From NCBI RefSeq assembly GCF_014873875.1, contig NZ_JADBEM010000001.1, positions 1,364,001 through 1,428,000 on the forward strand: a DNA stretch of 64,000 bases, read 5' to 3'. The number at the start of each line of letters is the position of its first letter. Position 1 is the first letter of the stretch. Shown here one piece after another: positions 32,494 through 41,256 of this stretch. The position numbers and the translations under genes are program-made. Below the pieces are notes generated by a model. That model ran no database searches. It was not told the origin of the DNA and saw only the letters and a list, made by a program, of their open reading frames with translations. Origin of the DNA: Actinopolymorpha pittospori (GTDB lineage: Bacteria; Actinomycetota; Actinomycetes; Propionibacteriales; Actinopolymorphaceae).

Positions 32494-33084
32494 GTGCCGA
32501 GGCTGTGGAACGAGACGATCGACGCGCACCGTCGCGCGGTTCGCGACGCGACCTTGGACACCGCGGCGGCACTGCTCGCCGAGCACGGACTCGCGTCGGT
32601 GACGATGTCGAAGATCGCCGAACTGACGGGGATCGGTCGCGCGACGTTGTACAAGTACTTCCCCGACGTCGACGCGATCCTGCTCGCCTGGCACGAACGC
32701 GAGGTCGGCCGCCATCTCGACGAACTCACCAAGGTCCTCGAACGCGCGGGCTCCGATCCGAGTGATCGTCTCCGAGCCGTCCTCACCGCCTACGCCATCA
32801 TCCATCAACGGCGAGCACGCCAGCACCGACACCATGGCGCCGAACTCGCGGCGTTCCTCCACCGGGACGAGCACACCTCCCTGGCGCACACGCGGCTCCA
32901 CGGCCTCGTCCGCGACGCGGTCGAGGCGGCCGCGCTGGCCGGCGGCGTCCGCGATGACGTCAGTCCCGACGAACTCGCGCTCTACTGTTTGCACGCGCTC
33001 GCGGCGGCAGGTTTCCTGCCGTCGACGGTCGCGGTCGAACGACTCGTCGACGTCACGTTCACCGGGCTACGCCACAGCCACTGA
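32494..33084 (+). CDS. TetR-family regulator
   Basis: 196 residues. HTH: AVRDATLDTAAALLAEHGLA, SVTMSKIAELTGIGRATLYK, with YFPDVDAIL after it. The C-terminal ligand domain begins around residue 75 and is rich in His (IIHQRRARQHRHHGAEL), which might bind metal; that is speculation. The A/T-rich divergent region (32425-32465) has short TATCGATA- and CTGT/ACAG-type symmetrical elements. The GTG start at 32494 is close to a typical TetR N-terminus. Confidence 0.9.
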   Translation: MPRLWNETIDAHRRAVRDATLDTAAALLAEHGLASVTMSKIAELTGIGRATLYKYFPDVDAILLAWHEREVGRHLDELTKVLERAGSDPSDRLRAVLTAYAIIHQRRARQHRHHGAELAAFLHRDEHTSLAHTRLHGLVRDAVEAAALAGGVRDDVSPDELALYCLHALAAAGFLPSTVAVERLVDVTFTGLRHSH

Positions 33085-33333
33085 GGGCGATTTCACCGGC
33101 CGGGAGCGCCCGCCCTTTCCCACAATGGCCACGCGATCACTCCCGTCGGCGTGAAATCTGACCGCCCAGCCTGGTCGCTCACCCATCGCCGCAGGTCAGA
33201 CGACGTGCGCAGAGAGCCTGACCACGCGTGACCGAAACCTGAGAACCGCGCATAACGGACGTAATGGCCTGCGTCGGGAGAATTCCGCAGAGTGACTTAA
33301 CGAAGTCTTGCCTCGTCGGCACCGACGCCAAGG
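33085..33333. other. Gap without recognised gene
   Basis: The 5' half of the 507-bp gap between the tetR stop and the NlpC/P60 start. No open frame with good coding character, RNA gene or repeat was seen; the 3' half holds the promoter and riboswitch. Confidence 0.5.
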
Positions 33334-33362
33334 TTGAAAGATCACGAATCGGTTACTAGCGT
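33334..33362 (+). promoter_or_regulatory. Possible housekeeping promoter for the riboswitch transcript
   Basis: TTGAAA (33334-33339), 17-nt spacer, TAGCGT (33357-33362). It lies about 50 bp before the riboswitch, the expected position. Confidence 0.35.
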
Positions 33363-33404
33363 GTCCACTCAAGGCTTCTGTCCGAATTGAGTCGACCATC
33401 CCGG

Positions 33405-33568
33405 TCGGCGCAGAGGCTTCGCTTAATCCCCGTCGGGCCCGTCCCGCCGGGGAGCCGGGGAACCAGGTTCCTGGGGTGAATCGGCGCGGCGTCCGGCCAA
33501 CAGGCCACGGCACCGTTTCGTAGGGCGACCTCCCCGCCCGAACCCGTCAGCTAACCCGGTAGGCGTCG
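33405..33568 (+). promoter_or_regulatory. c-di-AMP riboswitch (ydaO-yuaA class)
   Basis: The leader contains the conserved blocks of the ydaO class in the right order: GGGGAGCCGGGGAACC ending at 33465, GGGGTGAATCGG (33474-33485) and GAACCCGTCAGCTAACCCGG continuing TAGGC (33541-33565). c-di-AMP binding normally switches the downstream gene off. In actinobacteria the class typically precedes NlpC/P60 cell-wall hydrolases, exactly as here. The ribosome-binding site of that gene follows 5 bp after the last block, so control could act on termination or translation. Confidence 0.9.
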
Positions 33569-33591
33569 TGGAAGGAAGGGGCGCACTGCCC

Positions 33592-34692
33592 GTGCCGCAC
33601 CATCGCAGGCGCACGCCGTGGTCAGCGTTGCTCGCCTTCGGCACCGCGACCGTCATCGTGGTCGCCGCCGTACCTGGTTCCAGCTCCGCTGAGCCCGTCA
33701 CCAGCTCCAACATCGAACAGGTCCGCAAGCAGGTCGACCAGCTCTACGCGCACGCGGAGCAGGTCACCGAGCAGGCCAACGCTCTCGGTGAGAAGTTGAA
33801 GGTCATCGACCGCCGGGTCCACACGCTGAACGGCGACGTGGCCCGCCAGCAGCAGACGGTGGAGTCACTGCGTTCCGACATCGGGAAGTTCGCCGCGGAG
33901 GAGTACCGCGCGGGCGGCACCGACACCACCGTGCGGTTGCTGGTCGCCGAGAACCCCACCGAGTTCATGGCGCAGATGAGCACGGCCGACGCCCTGTCCA
34001 AGCAGCAGGCCGACCAGCTGCGCGGGTTCGAGTCGGCGCGCAAGCGGCTGGCCGAGCAGCAGGCCGCGCAGGCCGCCAGCCTCGCGGAGTTCCGCAAGGC
34101 CAAGCAGGCCGTCGACACCCGCCGGCAGACCGCCCTCCACCAGGCCGCCGCGGCGAAGGCCATCCTCGACCGGCTCACCGAGGAGCAACGCCGTCGCCTC
34201 GCGGCCGCCGCGGAGCAGCGCCGCAAGGAGCAGGAACGCGCCGCCCGCGAACGCGCGGAGCGGGAGTCCACGCCGGAGTCGCCGAAGTCGCCGGGCTCGC
34301 CCAAGCCGCCGTCGACGCCCCAGCCGCCGCCCCCGCCCGGCAGTGGTCGCGGCGCGACCGCGCTCGCCTTCGCCAAGGAGCAGCTCGGCGAGCCGTACGT
34401 CTTCGCCGCCGCCGGGCCGGACAGCTGGGACTGCTCCGGCCTGACCATGAAGGCGTGGGAGCAGGCCGGCGTCTCGCTGCCGCACTCCGCGCACGAGCAG
34501 TACAACGTCTCGGCCAAGGTGTCCAAGTCCGACCTGCAGCCGGGCGACCTGGTCTTCTTCTACAGCGACATGCACCACGTCGGCCTCTACGTCGGCAACG
34601 GTGAGGTCATCCACGCGCCCCGACCGGGCGAGGGTGTGCAGTACATCAAGATGGCCTACATGCCCTACGCCGGTGCCGCCCGACCAGGCTAG
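33592..34692 (+). CDS. Secreted NlpC/P60 peptidoglycan endopeptidase (RipA-like)
   Basis: 366 residues. Signal peptide (PWSALLAFGTATVIVVAAV ... SSSAEP), a long coiled coil (about 45-225), a Pro/Ser-rich linker (PESPKSPGSPKPPSTPQPPP), then the NlpC/P60 domain. The catalytic Cys281 lies in DSWDCSGLTM, with His329 (MHHVGLYVG) and His341 (VIHAP). It cleaves D-Glu to diaminopimelate-type peptide bonds during growth or division. GTG 33592 is chosen because GGAAGGAAGGGG lies just upstream and the riboswitch ends before it; an upstream in-frame GTG (33568) would overlap the riboswitch. Expression is likely repressed by c-di-AMP. Confidence 0.93.
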   Translation: MPHHRRRTPWSALLAFGTATVIVVAAVPGSSSAEPVTSSNIEQVRKQVDQLYAHAEQVTEQANALGEKLKVIDRRVHTLNGDVARQQQTVESLRSDIGKFAAEEYRAGGTDTTVRLLVAENPTEFMAQMSTADALSKQQADQLRGFESARKRLAEQQAAQAASLAEFRKAKQAVDTRRQTALHQAAAAKAILDRLTEEQRRRLAAAAEQRRKEQERAARERAERESTPESPKSPGSPKPPSTPQPPPPPGSGRGATALAFAKEQLGEPYVFAAAGPDSWDCSGLTMKAWEQAGVSLPHSAHEQYNVSAKVSKSDLQPGDLVFFYSDMHHVGLYVGNGEVIHAPRPGEGVQYIKMAYMPYAGAARPG

Positions 34693-34712
34693 GCGGACCG
34701 CTCCACGACGAA

Positions 34713-34749
34713 GGCCAGGCTGTGGCCGCAACCGGTCCGCAGCCTGGCC
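34713..34749 (+). terminator. Hairpin after the NlpC/P60 gene
   Basis: Perfect 10-bp stem GGCCAGGCTG / CAGCCTGGCC around a 17-nt loop, 21 bp past the stop codon; probable terminator. Confidence 0.6.
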
Positions 34750-34863
34750 CACCTGCGCAGATAACCGTGCCGCAACCAGGCGTGACATCGACGAAAAGTC
34801 GTTGACCTTCGATGGGGGCATCCCTGCCGCGCGAACACGGCGCTCTCGAAAGGTCATGCCTTC

Positions 34864-35874
34864 ATGAAGCCTGCTCTGACCATGCTCACCCGAGCGGTGG
34901 CCGCCTGCGTGACAGCCGCGACGGTGGTTGTGACCCTGGCGGCGCCCGCCCCCGCGGCTCCGCTGCCCCCGCCGCTACCTTCGCACTCCGCGTCCGCACC
35001 TCCGCTGACGGCGGCAGTCGCGGCGCCACCCCCAGGACGGGCCGAGCCGAGTTGGCCGCAGCTGAGCCGACGGCTGGAGGCCGTCGTGAAGGACGCCGCC
35101 GCCGCGGGCGTGACGATGAGCGTCACGGTCGAGGACGTCTCCGGAACCTCGCACGGCAAGGTCGCCCGCGCGGGCCGCGACGAGACGGTGAAGGCGGCCA
35201 GCATCATCAAGCTCCCGCTGCTCGCCCTGCTCATGGACCGGGTCGACCACGGCACCCTCAGCCTCGACACCATGGTGACCATCCCGGCCGGTGACCCCAA
35301 CATCGTCGGCGGCTCCGGCACGCTGCGAACCAGGTCGTTCCCGCTGGACATCAGCGTCCGCGAGCTGATGGAGCTCATGGTCCAGGTCAGCGACAACACC
35401 GCGACGAACGTCCTGATCGACATCGCCGGCGGCCTCCCCGCCGTCAACGCCTACATCGACCACCTGGGCTTCACGACCCTCCACCTCGGCCGCAAGATGA
35501 TCCAGCCGGCGAACCCGCCGCTGCAGGAGAACTACATCGACTCCGCCGAGGTCACCGAGTTGCTCACGATGATCTGGCAGGGGAAGATCCTCAGCCGGTC
35601 CTCCAGCGACCACATCATCGCGCTGATGAAGGGGCAGCTGGTCAACACGAAGTACGGCGCCGTCATCCCGCGCCAGTACCTCGCCAACAAGACCGGCGAA
35701 CTCGACGACGTCTCCCACGACTCCGGCTACATCCTGCTCCCCGGCCGCGAGGTCGCCCTCGCCACGACGACGTCGTTCTCCGGCCTGCCCCGCAGCGTGG
35801 CCGACAGCTACGTGCAACGGACCGCGACCGTGGTGTACGAGTGGCTCCAGCTGCCGGTGCCCGGCCGCCGGTGA
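34864..35874 (+). CDS. Secreted serine hydrolase, class A beta-lactamase/PBP fold
   Basis: 336 residues with a signal peptide (LTRAVAACVTAATVVVTLAA) and a Pro/Ala-rich stretch to about residue 60. Active-site motifs: SxxK at 113-116 (ASIIKLP), SDN at 176-178 (VSDNTATN) and KTG at 276-278 (ANKTGELDD). The omega-loop Glu motif of true class A beta-lactamases (ExxLN) is not evident between SDN and KTG. The enzyme may therefore be a poor lactamase or a D,D-peptidase-like protein; antibiotic resistance should not be assumed. It follows the riboswitch-controlled hydrolase behind a terminator and has its own leader. Confidence 0.85.
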   Translation: MKPALTMLTRAVAACVTAATVVVTLAAPAPAAPLPPPLPSHSASAPPLTAAVAAPPPGRAEPSWPQLSRRLEAVVKDAAAAGVTMSVTVEDVSGTSHGKVARAGRDETVKAASIIKLPLLALLMDRVDHGTLSLDTMVTIPAGDPNIVGGSGTLRTRSFPLDISVRELMELMVQVSDNTATNVLIDIAGGLPAVNAYIDHLGFTTLHLGRKMIQPANPPLQENYIDSAEVTELLTMIWQGKILSRSSSDHIIALMKGQLVNTKYGAVIPRQYLANKTGELDDVSHDSGYILLPGREVALATTTSFSGLPRSVADSYVQRTATVVYEWLQLPVPGRR

Positions 35875-35916
35875 GGCCGGCGAGGTCCTCGCCGCCGCGA
35901 CCACGCACGGCAGACC

Positions 35917-37845
35917 TCAGCCGACGTGGACGTCAGGACGCCGGGACCGATCCGGTTCGGCCTCACGCAGCACCTCATGGGTGACGGCGGCGACCTCGCC
36001 CACCCCGAAGAGAAGGAACCGTAGGAGGTTGTGGACCGGGTTGCCCTCGGTCCACTCGAAGTGGATGTGCGGCCGGCAGCCGGGCTCGTCGCGGATGTGC
36101 AACAGCAACGCCGCGAGCGCGTTCGGCACGGTCGCGCTCTCCATGGTCAGCACCCGGTAACGGTTGTGGAGGACCTCGCCACGCACCCGCAGTTCACTCT
36201 CGAACCGCGACGGGTCGCGCACGGTCACCTCGACGAACAGGACCGGGTCCTCCTCCGGGATCCCGTGGCTGGCCCGTATCTGGCGAAGCTTCTCCCGGTA
36301 CTCCGCCACGTCCCGGGGGCCCGGCTCGTTCGCGATCAACCGCACCTTCCGCCTGGCGCAGTCACGCACGAACAGCTGCGCCCGCTCGTCCAGCACCACG
36401 TCGGTGATCCGCAACTCGAAGGCACGGACGAACCTGGACAGGCACGAGAACGCCACGATGGCGCCGATGAAGATCGCACCGATCTTCACCCCTTCGGGCC
36501 GTTCCACGATGTTGGCCAGCGTGGTGTAGACGAACACGGCGGCCACGATCCCGAAGAAGACCATCGTGCGGTGCTGCCGGGCGTGCCGGGCGGCGAGCGT
36601 CACGGCGAACGTGGCCGAGGTGATGACCACGAGCACGCCGGTGGCGTAGGCGCCACCCTGCGCCTCGACGTCCGCCTGGAAGATCCAGGTGATGAGGAAC
36701 GCCACCCCGGTCAGCACGAGGACCATCGGCCGCACCGCTCCCGCCCAGTGCGGCGCCATGCCGTACCGGGGCAGGTAGCGCGGTAACAGGTTGAGCAGCC
36801 CCGCCATGGCCGAGGCTCCCGCGAACCACAGGATCGCGATGGTGGAAACGTCGTACACCGTCCCGAAAGTGCGGCCCACGTGCTCGTGCGCCAGATAGGC
36901 CAGGGCCCGGCCGTAGGCCTGACCGCTCGGCTCGAACTCCCGGTGCGGGATGAGCAGCGTCGTGACGATACTGCTGGTGATCAGGAACACCGACATGATC
37001 AGCGCGGCGGTCGTCAACAGCCTCTTGGCGCCGCGGATCCGTCCGACCGGCCGCTCCTCGGTGTCGGAGGGCCGGCCCTGGATGTGCGGCATGACGGCGA
37101 CGCCGGTCTCGAACCCGGACAGGCCCAGGGCGAGCTTGGGGAACACCACCAGGGCCACCGCCACCATGAGCAGCGGGCTGCCACGTTGGGCGGTCAGCGC
37201 CGTCGCCCAGTCCGCGACGACGTGCGGTGTGGTGGCGACCTGCCAGAGCCCGACCGCCACGACGACCACGTTCATCGCCAGGTAGACGGCCACGAGGACG
37301 ACCGCGACACCGATCGCCTCCCGGAACCCCTTGAGGAACACTCCGCCCAGGACGGCGAGCAGCCCGAGGGTGATGGGCACCTCGTGTCCGCTCAGCACGT
37401 CCCGTACGTGTGGGTTCTCCACGATGTGGGCCGTCGCGTCCGCGGCCGACAACGTCATGGTGATGACAAAATCGGTGGCGGCGAAGCCGAGCAGGATCAG
37501 CACCATCAGCTTGCCCTTCCAGAACGGAAGGAGCCGCTCGAGCATCGCGATCGATCCCTGGCCGTGCGGACTCTCCTGCGCGACCCGGCGATAGACCGGC
37601 AGCGCCCCGACGAGGGTGACCACCACCAGCACCACCGTCGCGACCGGGGACAGCAGACCAACGGCCAGTGCCGCGATACCGGGCTGGTAACCAAGGGTGG
37701 AGAAGTAGTCCAGCCCGGTCAGACACATCACCTTCCACCAGGGTTGGCGACGTTCCGTGGCGGCCGGCTCGGCGTGTGGGCCCAGTCTCTGCTTGGCCTG
37801 GTCGGGAAGATCCTCCAGTAGCCAGGCTCGGAAACGATGCCACAT
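35917..37845 (-). CDS. KimA-like APC-superfamily permease (possible K+ importer)
   Basis: 642 residues from ATG 37845 (alternative start 37911). About 12 hydrophobic helices (e.g. [59 protein letters not shown]) precede a ~150-residue soluble C-terminal domain. The early blocks [17 protein letters not shown] and [18 protein letters not shown] resemble the corresponding regions of Bacillus KimA (formerly YdaO), a proton/potassium symporter. Generic annotation would be amino-acid permease. Its position next to a c-di-AMP riboswitch operon agrees with a potassium role, but no riboswitch is seen in its own 175-bp leader. Confidence 0.65.
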   Translation of the reverse strand: MWHRFRAWLLEDLPDQAKQRLGPHAEPAATERRQPWWKVMCLTGLDYFSTLGYQPGIAALAVGLLSPVATVVLVVVTLVGALPVYRRVAQESPHGQGSIAMLERLLPFWKGKLMVLILLGFAATDFVITMTLSAADATAHIVENPHVRDVLSGHEVPITLGLLAVLGGVFLKGFREAIGVAVVLVAVYLAMNVVVVAVGLWQVATTPHVVADWATALTAQRGSPLLMVAVALVVFPKLALGLSGFETGVAVMPHIQGRPSDTEERPVGRIRGAKRLLTTAALIMSVFLITSSIVTTLLIPHREFEPSGQAYGRALAYLAHEHVGRTFGTVYDVSTIAILWFAGASAMAGLLNLLPRYLPRYGMAPHWAGAVRPMVLVLTGVAFLITWIFQADVEAQGGAYATGVLVVITSATFAVTLAARHARQHRTMVFFGIVAAVFVYTTLANIVERPEGVKIGAIFIGAIVAFSCLSRFVRAFELRITDVVLDERAQLFVRDCARRKVRLIANEPGPRDVAEYREKLRQIRASHGIPEEDPVLFVEVTVRDPSRFESELRVRGEVLHNRYRVLTMESATVPNALAALLLHIRDEPGCRPHIHFEWTEGNPVHNLLRFLLFGVGEVAAVTHEVLREAEPDRSRRPDVHVG

Positions 37846-38020
37846 GGTGGTGGGGACCCGATCGGCCGAGAAACGGTCACGGTGCTGTGCCTGTCGTATC
37901 CCCGCACCCACGGCGACACAACCCTGCCCGCCGCCGGCGCCGACGTCTCACGGCTGAGGCCCCACCAGGCTGGCGCAGCCGTGGCGACGCGGGCCGCCGT
38001 GCGGGTGCCAGAGCACCCGA

Positions 38021-39238
38021 CTACCAGGAAAGGCGTACGTCCTGCAGACCTCTGAAGAACATCGACGGGAAGTACTCCGGCACGAACCCGTCCGCGAGTC
38101 TCGCGTTCGGCAGCGCCCGGGCGAGGAGCTCCAGAGCGATCGCGCCGTCCGTCCTGGCGAGGTAGGCACCGATGCACAGGTGGATACCCCGGCCGAACGC
38201 GAGATGCTGCTTGACGTTGTCCCGGAGCGGGTCGAAGACGTCGGGATCGAGGAAGACACTCTCGTCGCGGTTGGCCGACCCTACGAGCGGCATCACGAGC
38301 GATCCGGCCGGAACGTCAGTGTCGCCGATGCGGGCGTCCCGCGTCGCGATTCGGCTCAGTCCCTTGTGTGGGGCATCCTGACGCATGGACTCCTCGATCA
38401 CCGACGGCGCGATCTCCGGGTTCACGCCGAGTTCGTCCCAGTACTTTCGATTGTCCGGATGCATCAGCGCGACCACACAACTGGAGATCATGTCCCGTGT
38501 GGTGTAAATACCGGCGGTGAGAGCACCCTCGACATACTCCCTGGCCCGGTCGGAGTGCCCCGCGGCGATCATTTCGCTCACCATGTCGTTCTCGGGGTGT
38601 GACGTCCTGATGGCGACCAGCTCATCGGCGAACGCCTTCCAGTCGTGGACCGCCCTGGCCGCGGCCATCTTGTTCTCGATGGACGCCGTCGGGTCGACGA
38701 GTGTGATGATCTGGTCGGTCCACGCCCTGACGTCGTCCCTGGCGTCCTTCGGAATTCCGATGAAGTCGCAGAGGACGTGGTACGCGAACGGCTCGGAGAA
38801 CCGACTGATCAGCTCTACCTCTCCCGCATCGACGAACCCGGAAATGAGCTCGGCACCTATCTCCCGCACTCGGGGCACGAACACATTCACCCGGTCGCGG
38901 CGGAACAGCCAGCTCCCGATGCGCTTGTGATCCGCGTGTTCGGGGGGATCGGCGACGACCATCTTCACGCCGGCCACCCCCTGGAAGTCCGGGCCGAGTA
39001 CCTCCCTGACCTCCGAAGGATTGGTCCGGTAGGAGGGGATGGAGACCGAGGAGGAGAAAGTCGCCGGGTCGTTGAGAACGCTCACCACATCGTCATACCG
39101 AGTGACGACGTATGTTCCCAGCATCGGATTATGGTCCACCGGGCATTGCGCGCGAGCCTCTTCGAAATACGGGAAAGGGTCGTTCTTATGGAGGGAGAAC
39201 GGGTCGTAATGTCCAGGACCCTTGTTCTCTGCGTCCAC
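38021..39238 (-). CDS. Cytochrome P450
   Basis: 405 residues from GTG 39238, which has AAGGAGAG just upstream (an earlier GTG at 39268 adds ten residues). Heme-binding loop FGRGIHLCIGAYLAR with proximal Cys355, K-helix ESMR at 283-286, and ADPPEHADHKRIGSWLF as the usual C-helix region. The I-helix reads AGIYTT (242-247), with Tyr245 where bacterial P450s normally carry Asp or Glu next to the catalytic Thr. That may alter proton delivery or favour peroxide use. No ferredoxin or reductase gene is adjacent. Substrate unknown. Confidence 0.92.
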   Translation of the reverse strand: MDAENKGPGHYDPFSLHKNDPFPYFEEARAQCPVDHNPMLGTYVVTRYDDVVSVLNDPATFSSSVSIPSYRTNPSEVREVLGPDFQGVAGVKMVVADPPEHADHKRIGSWLFRRDRVNVFVPRVREIGAELISGFVDAGEVELISRFSEPFAYHVLCDFIGIPKDARDDVRAWTDQIITLVDPTASIENKMAAARAVHDWKAFADELVAIRTSHPENDMVSEMIAAGHSDRAREYVEGALTAGIYTTRDMISSCVVALMHPDNRKYWDELGVNPEIAPSVIEESMRQDAPHKGLSRIATRDARIGDTDVPAGSLVMPLVGSANRDESVFLDPDVFDPLRDNVKQHLAFGRGIHLCIGAYLARTDGAIALELLARALPNARLADGFVPEYFPSMFFRGLQDVRLSW

Positions 39239-39380
39239 GGTCTCTCCTTGTACTGGTGACTCCCGCACATTCGGTCCGACGCAATTCCTGGATCGGACAT
39301 CCGTAACATACGGTGCGATTTCGCTGGAGAGAGGACGCGTCTGCTAACGATGCCTTTCCATCCGGTGAACTCGCCCGCCA

Positions 39381-40721
39381 CTACGAAGTGGTCGGGGCCT
39401 GGCTCTCGGCGATGCGTTCGGCGAGGAACTCCCGCTCAGCGTCGTTCCTGGTCAGCTCCAACGCCTGCCGGTAGGCGACCGCGGCCTCCTCGCGTCGGTC
39501 CAGCTGCCGCAGCAGGTCGGCCTTGACCGCCGGCAGGTACTGGTACCCGGCGAGCTGACCCGCCGCCTCCAGCGCCTCGACCTCCGCCAGCGCCCGCTCC
39601 GGCCCGGCGACGCGCGCCAGCGCGACCGTACGGTTCAACGCCACCACCGGAGAGGGCCACACCACCAGCAGCTCGTCGTAGAGGGTCACGATCTGCGGCC
39701 AGTCGGTTTCCTCATACGTCGGCGCCTCGGCGTACAGCGCCGCGATCGCCGCCTGCACCACATAGCGGCCCGGCCGCCCGCCGCGCAGCCCGGCCACGAT
39801 CAGCTCGTGCGCCTCCGCCATCGCCGCGCGATCCCAGCGGGAGCGGTCCTGCTCCTCCAGCCGCAGCAGCCGGCCGCGGTCGTCGACACGGGTCGCTCGC
39901 CGAGCGTCGGTGACCAGCAACAACGCGAGCAGCCCCCGTACCTCCCGTTCGTCGGGCATCAGGTCACGCAGCATCCGGGTCAGGTGCAGCGCCTGGTCCA
40001 CGAGGTCGGTCCGCACCAGCGCGGCACCCGACGGCGCGGTGTGCCCGGTGGTGAACAGCAGATGGATCACGCCGAGCACCGCGCGCAGCCGATCCGGCAA
40101 CTCCGCCGCTCCCGGCACCCGGTAGGGGATGCGCGTGGCGACGATCTTCTTCTTCGCCCGGGTCATCCGGGCGGCCATCGTCGACTCCGAGACCAGGAAC
40201 GCCCTCGCGATGTCCGCCGTCGACACCCCGCACACCAGCCGCAGGGTGAGAGCAAGCTGCGCCTCCTGCGCCAGCGCCGGATGGCAGCACAGGAAGATCA
40301 GTCGCAGCCGTTCGTCCGGAACGACGTCCTCCCCGGCGTCGATGGCCGCGGCCACGCCCTCCGGGCCCGACCCCGCGGCACCCGACTCGCGACCCGACTC
40401 CACACCCGACTGTTCGTCCATGGCGACCTCGTCCACCATCTCCTCGGGCTCCACCAGCAACGGCAGCTTCGAGCGGAACACCTGCTCGCGCCGGATCGCG
40501 TCCATCGCGCGCCGCTTGGCCGTGGTGGTGAGCCACGCTTCGGGGTTGTTCGGGATCCCGTCGCGGACCCAGGCCGTCAGCGCGGCGGCGTAGGCCTCCT
40601 GGACGCACTCCTCGGCCAGGTCCAGGTCCCGCGCGACACGCGCCGTCGCGGCGAGCACCAGGGCCCAGCCGCGACGGTGCGCGTCCGCGACCGCCGTCTC
40701 GACGTCCGTGCGGTCCGTCAT
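39381..40721 (-). CDS. ECF sigma factor with TPR-like C-terminal extension (ECF42-type)
   Basis: 446 residues. Region 2 lies within about 10-85 (LDLAEECVQEAYAAALTAW, NNPEAWLTTTAKRRAMDAIR) and region 4 around 150-195 (LALTLRLVCGVSTADIARAF, VSESTMAARMTRAKKKI). A ~240-residue helical extension follows (DUF6596/TPR-like: ALNRTVALARVAGPERALAE, YLPAVKADLLRQLDRREEAA). This architecture with a DGPF/YCII partner gene defines ECF42-like sigma factors, where the extension rather than an anti-sigma factor is thought to control activity. It overlaps the YCII gene by 4 nt. Confidence 0.9.
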   Translation of the reverse strand: MTDRTDVETAVADAHRRGWALVLAATARVARDLDLAEECVQEAYAAALTAWVRDGIPNNPEAWLTTTAKRRAMDAIRREQVFRSKLPLLVEPEEMVDEVAMDEQSGVESGRESGAAGSGPEGVAAAIDAGEDVVPDERLRLIFLCCHPALAQEAQLALTLRLVCGVSTADIARAFLVSESTMAARMTRAKKKIVATRIPYRVPGAAELPDRLRAVLGVIHLLFTTGHTAPSGAALVRTDLVDQALHLTRMLRDLMPDEREVRGLLALLLVTDARRATRVDDRGRLLRLEEQDRSRWDRAAMAEAHELIVAGLRGGRPGRYVVQAAIAALYAEAPTYEETDWPQIVTLYDELLVVWPSPVVALNRTVALARVAGPERALAEVEALEAAGQLAGYQYLPAVKADLLRQLDRREEAAVAYRQALELTRNDAEREFLAERIAESQAPTTS

Positions 40722-41071
40722 CCCTCGCTCGAGCTGACGAAGCCGCTGTGGACGGGCCGTACCTCCACGCCGCCGCCCTGCTGGGTGGCGGGGTTGGTAC
40801 GGGCGATCGCCAGGGCCGCGTCCAAGTCGGGCGCCTCGATCACGTAGAAGCCCGCGACGACCTCCTTGGCCTCCAGGAACGGACCGTCGGTCACGACGTC
40901 GCCGCGGATCGAGGTCGCGGTGTCGACCGGCTGCAGCGCGAACGCCGCGACCATGCTCCCGGACCTCTCGACCTGCTCGGCGTGCCGGTTGTGGAGTTCG
41001 AGGTCCTCCGGCGTGGCGTCCGTGCTGTGGGCGGAGTCGCCCGCGTAGATCAGGATCGCGTACTGGGCCAT
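40718..41071 (-). CDS. YCII-related DGPF-domain protein
   Basis: 117 residues. The DGPF motif that names the family is present (VTDGPFLEAKEVVAGFYVIE). MAQYAILIYAGD at the start and LAIARTNPATQQGGGVEVRP at the end are typical. It is translated immediately before and coupled to the ECF sigma factor gene, the conserved ECF42 pair. DGPF genes are the usual targets of these sigma factors. Biochemical role unknown. Confidence 0.92.
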   Translation of the reverse strand: MAQYAILIYAGDSAHSTDATPEDLELHNRHAEQVERSGSMVAAFALQPVDTATSIRGDVVTDGPFLEAKEVVAGFYVIEAPDLDAALAIARTNPATQQGGGVEVRPVHSGFVSSSEG

Positions 41072-41256
41072 GGTGGCTCTCCGTTCGGTTGGGGTTGTCG
41101 CCCTACACCCCTACGTCGGACGGCCGACACGGATTCGACAACACCGGCGCCCCAGATTAGGCGATCAGTTTCAGGGACGGCGATGCCGGATACGTCCCCG
41201 TTTGGTGCGGTCCTGCGCTCTCAGGCGCACGCGGAGGGCAGAAAGTGTGGGACACC

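Noticed and set aside
34864..35874. Calling the serine hydrolase a beta-lactamase resistance gene.
   Set aside because: The deacylation Glu motif is not evident, and its context is cell-wall metabolism.
37846..38020. A second c-di-AMP riboswitch in front of the KimA-like gene.
   Set aside because: None of the conserved ydaO blocks occurs on the minus strand of this leader.
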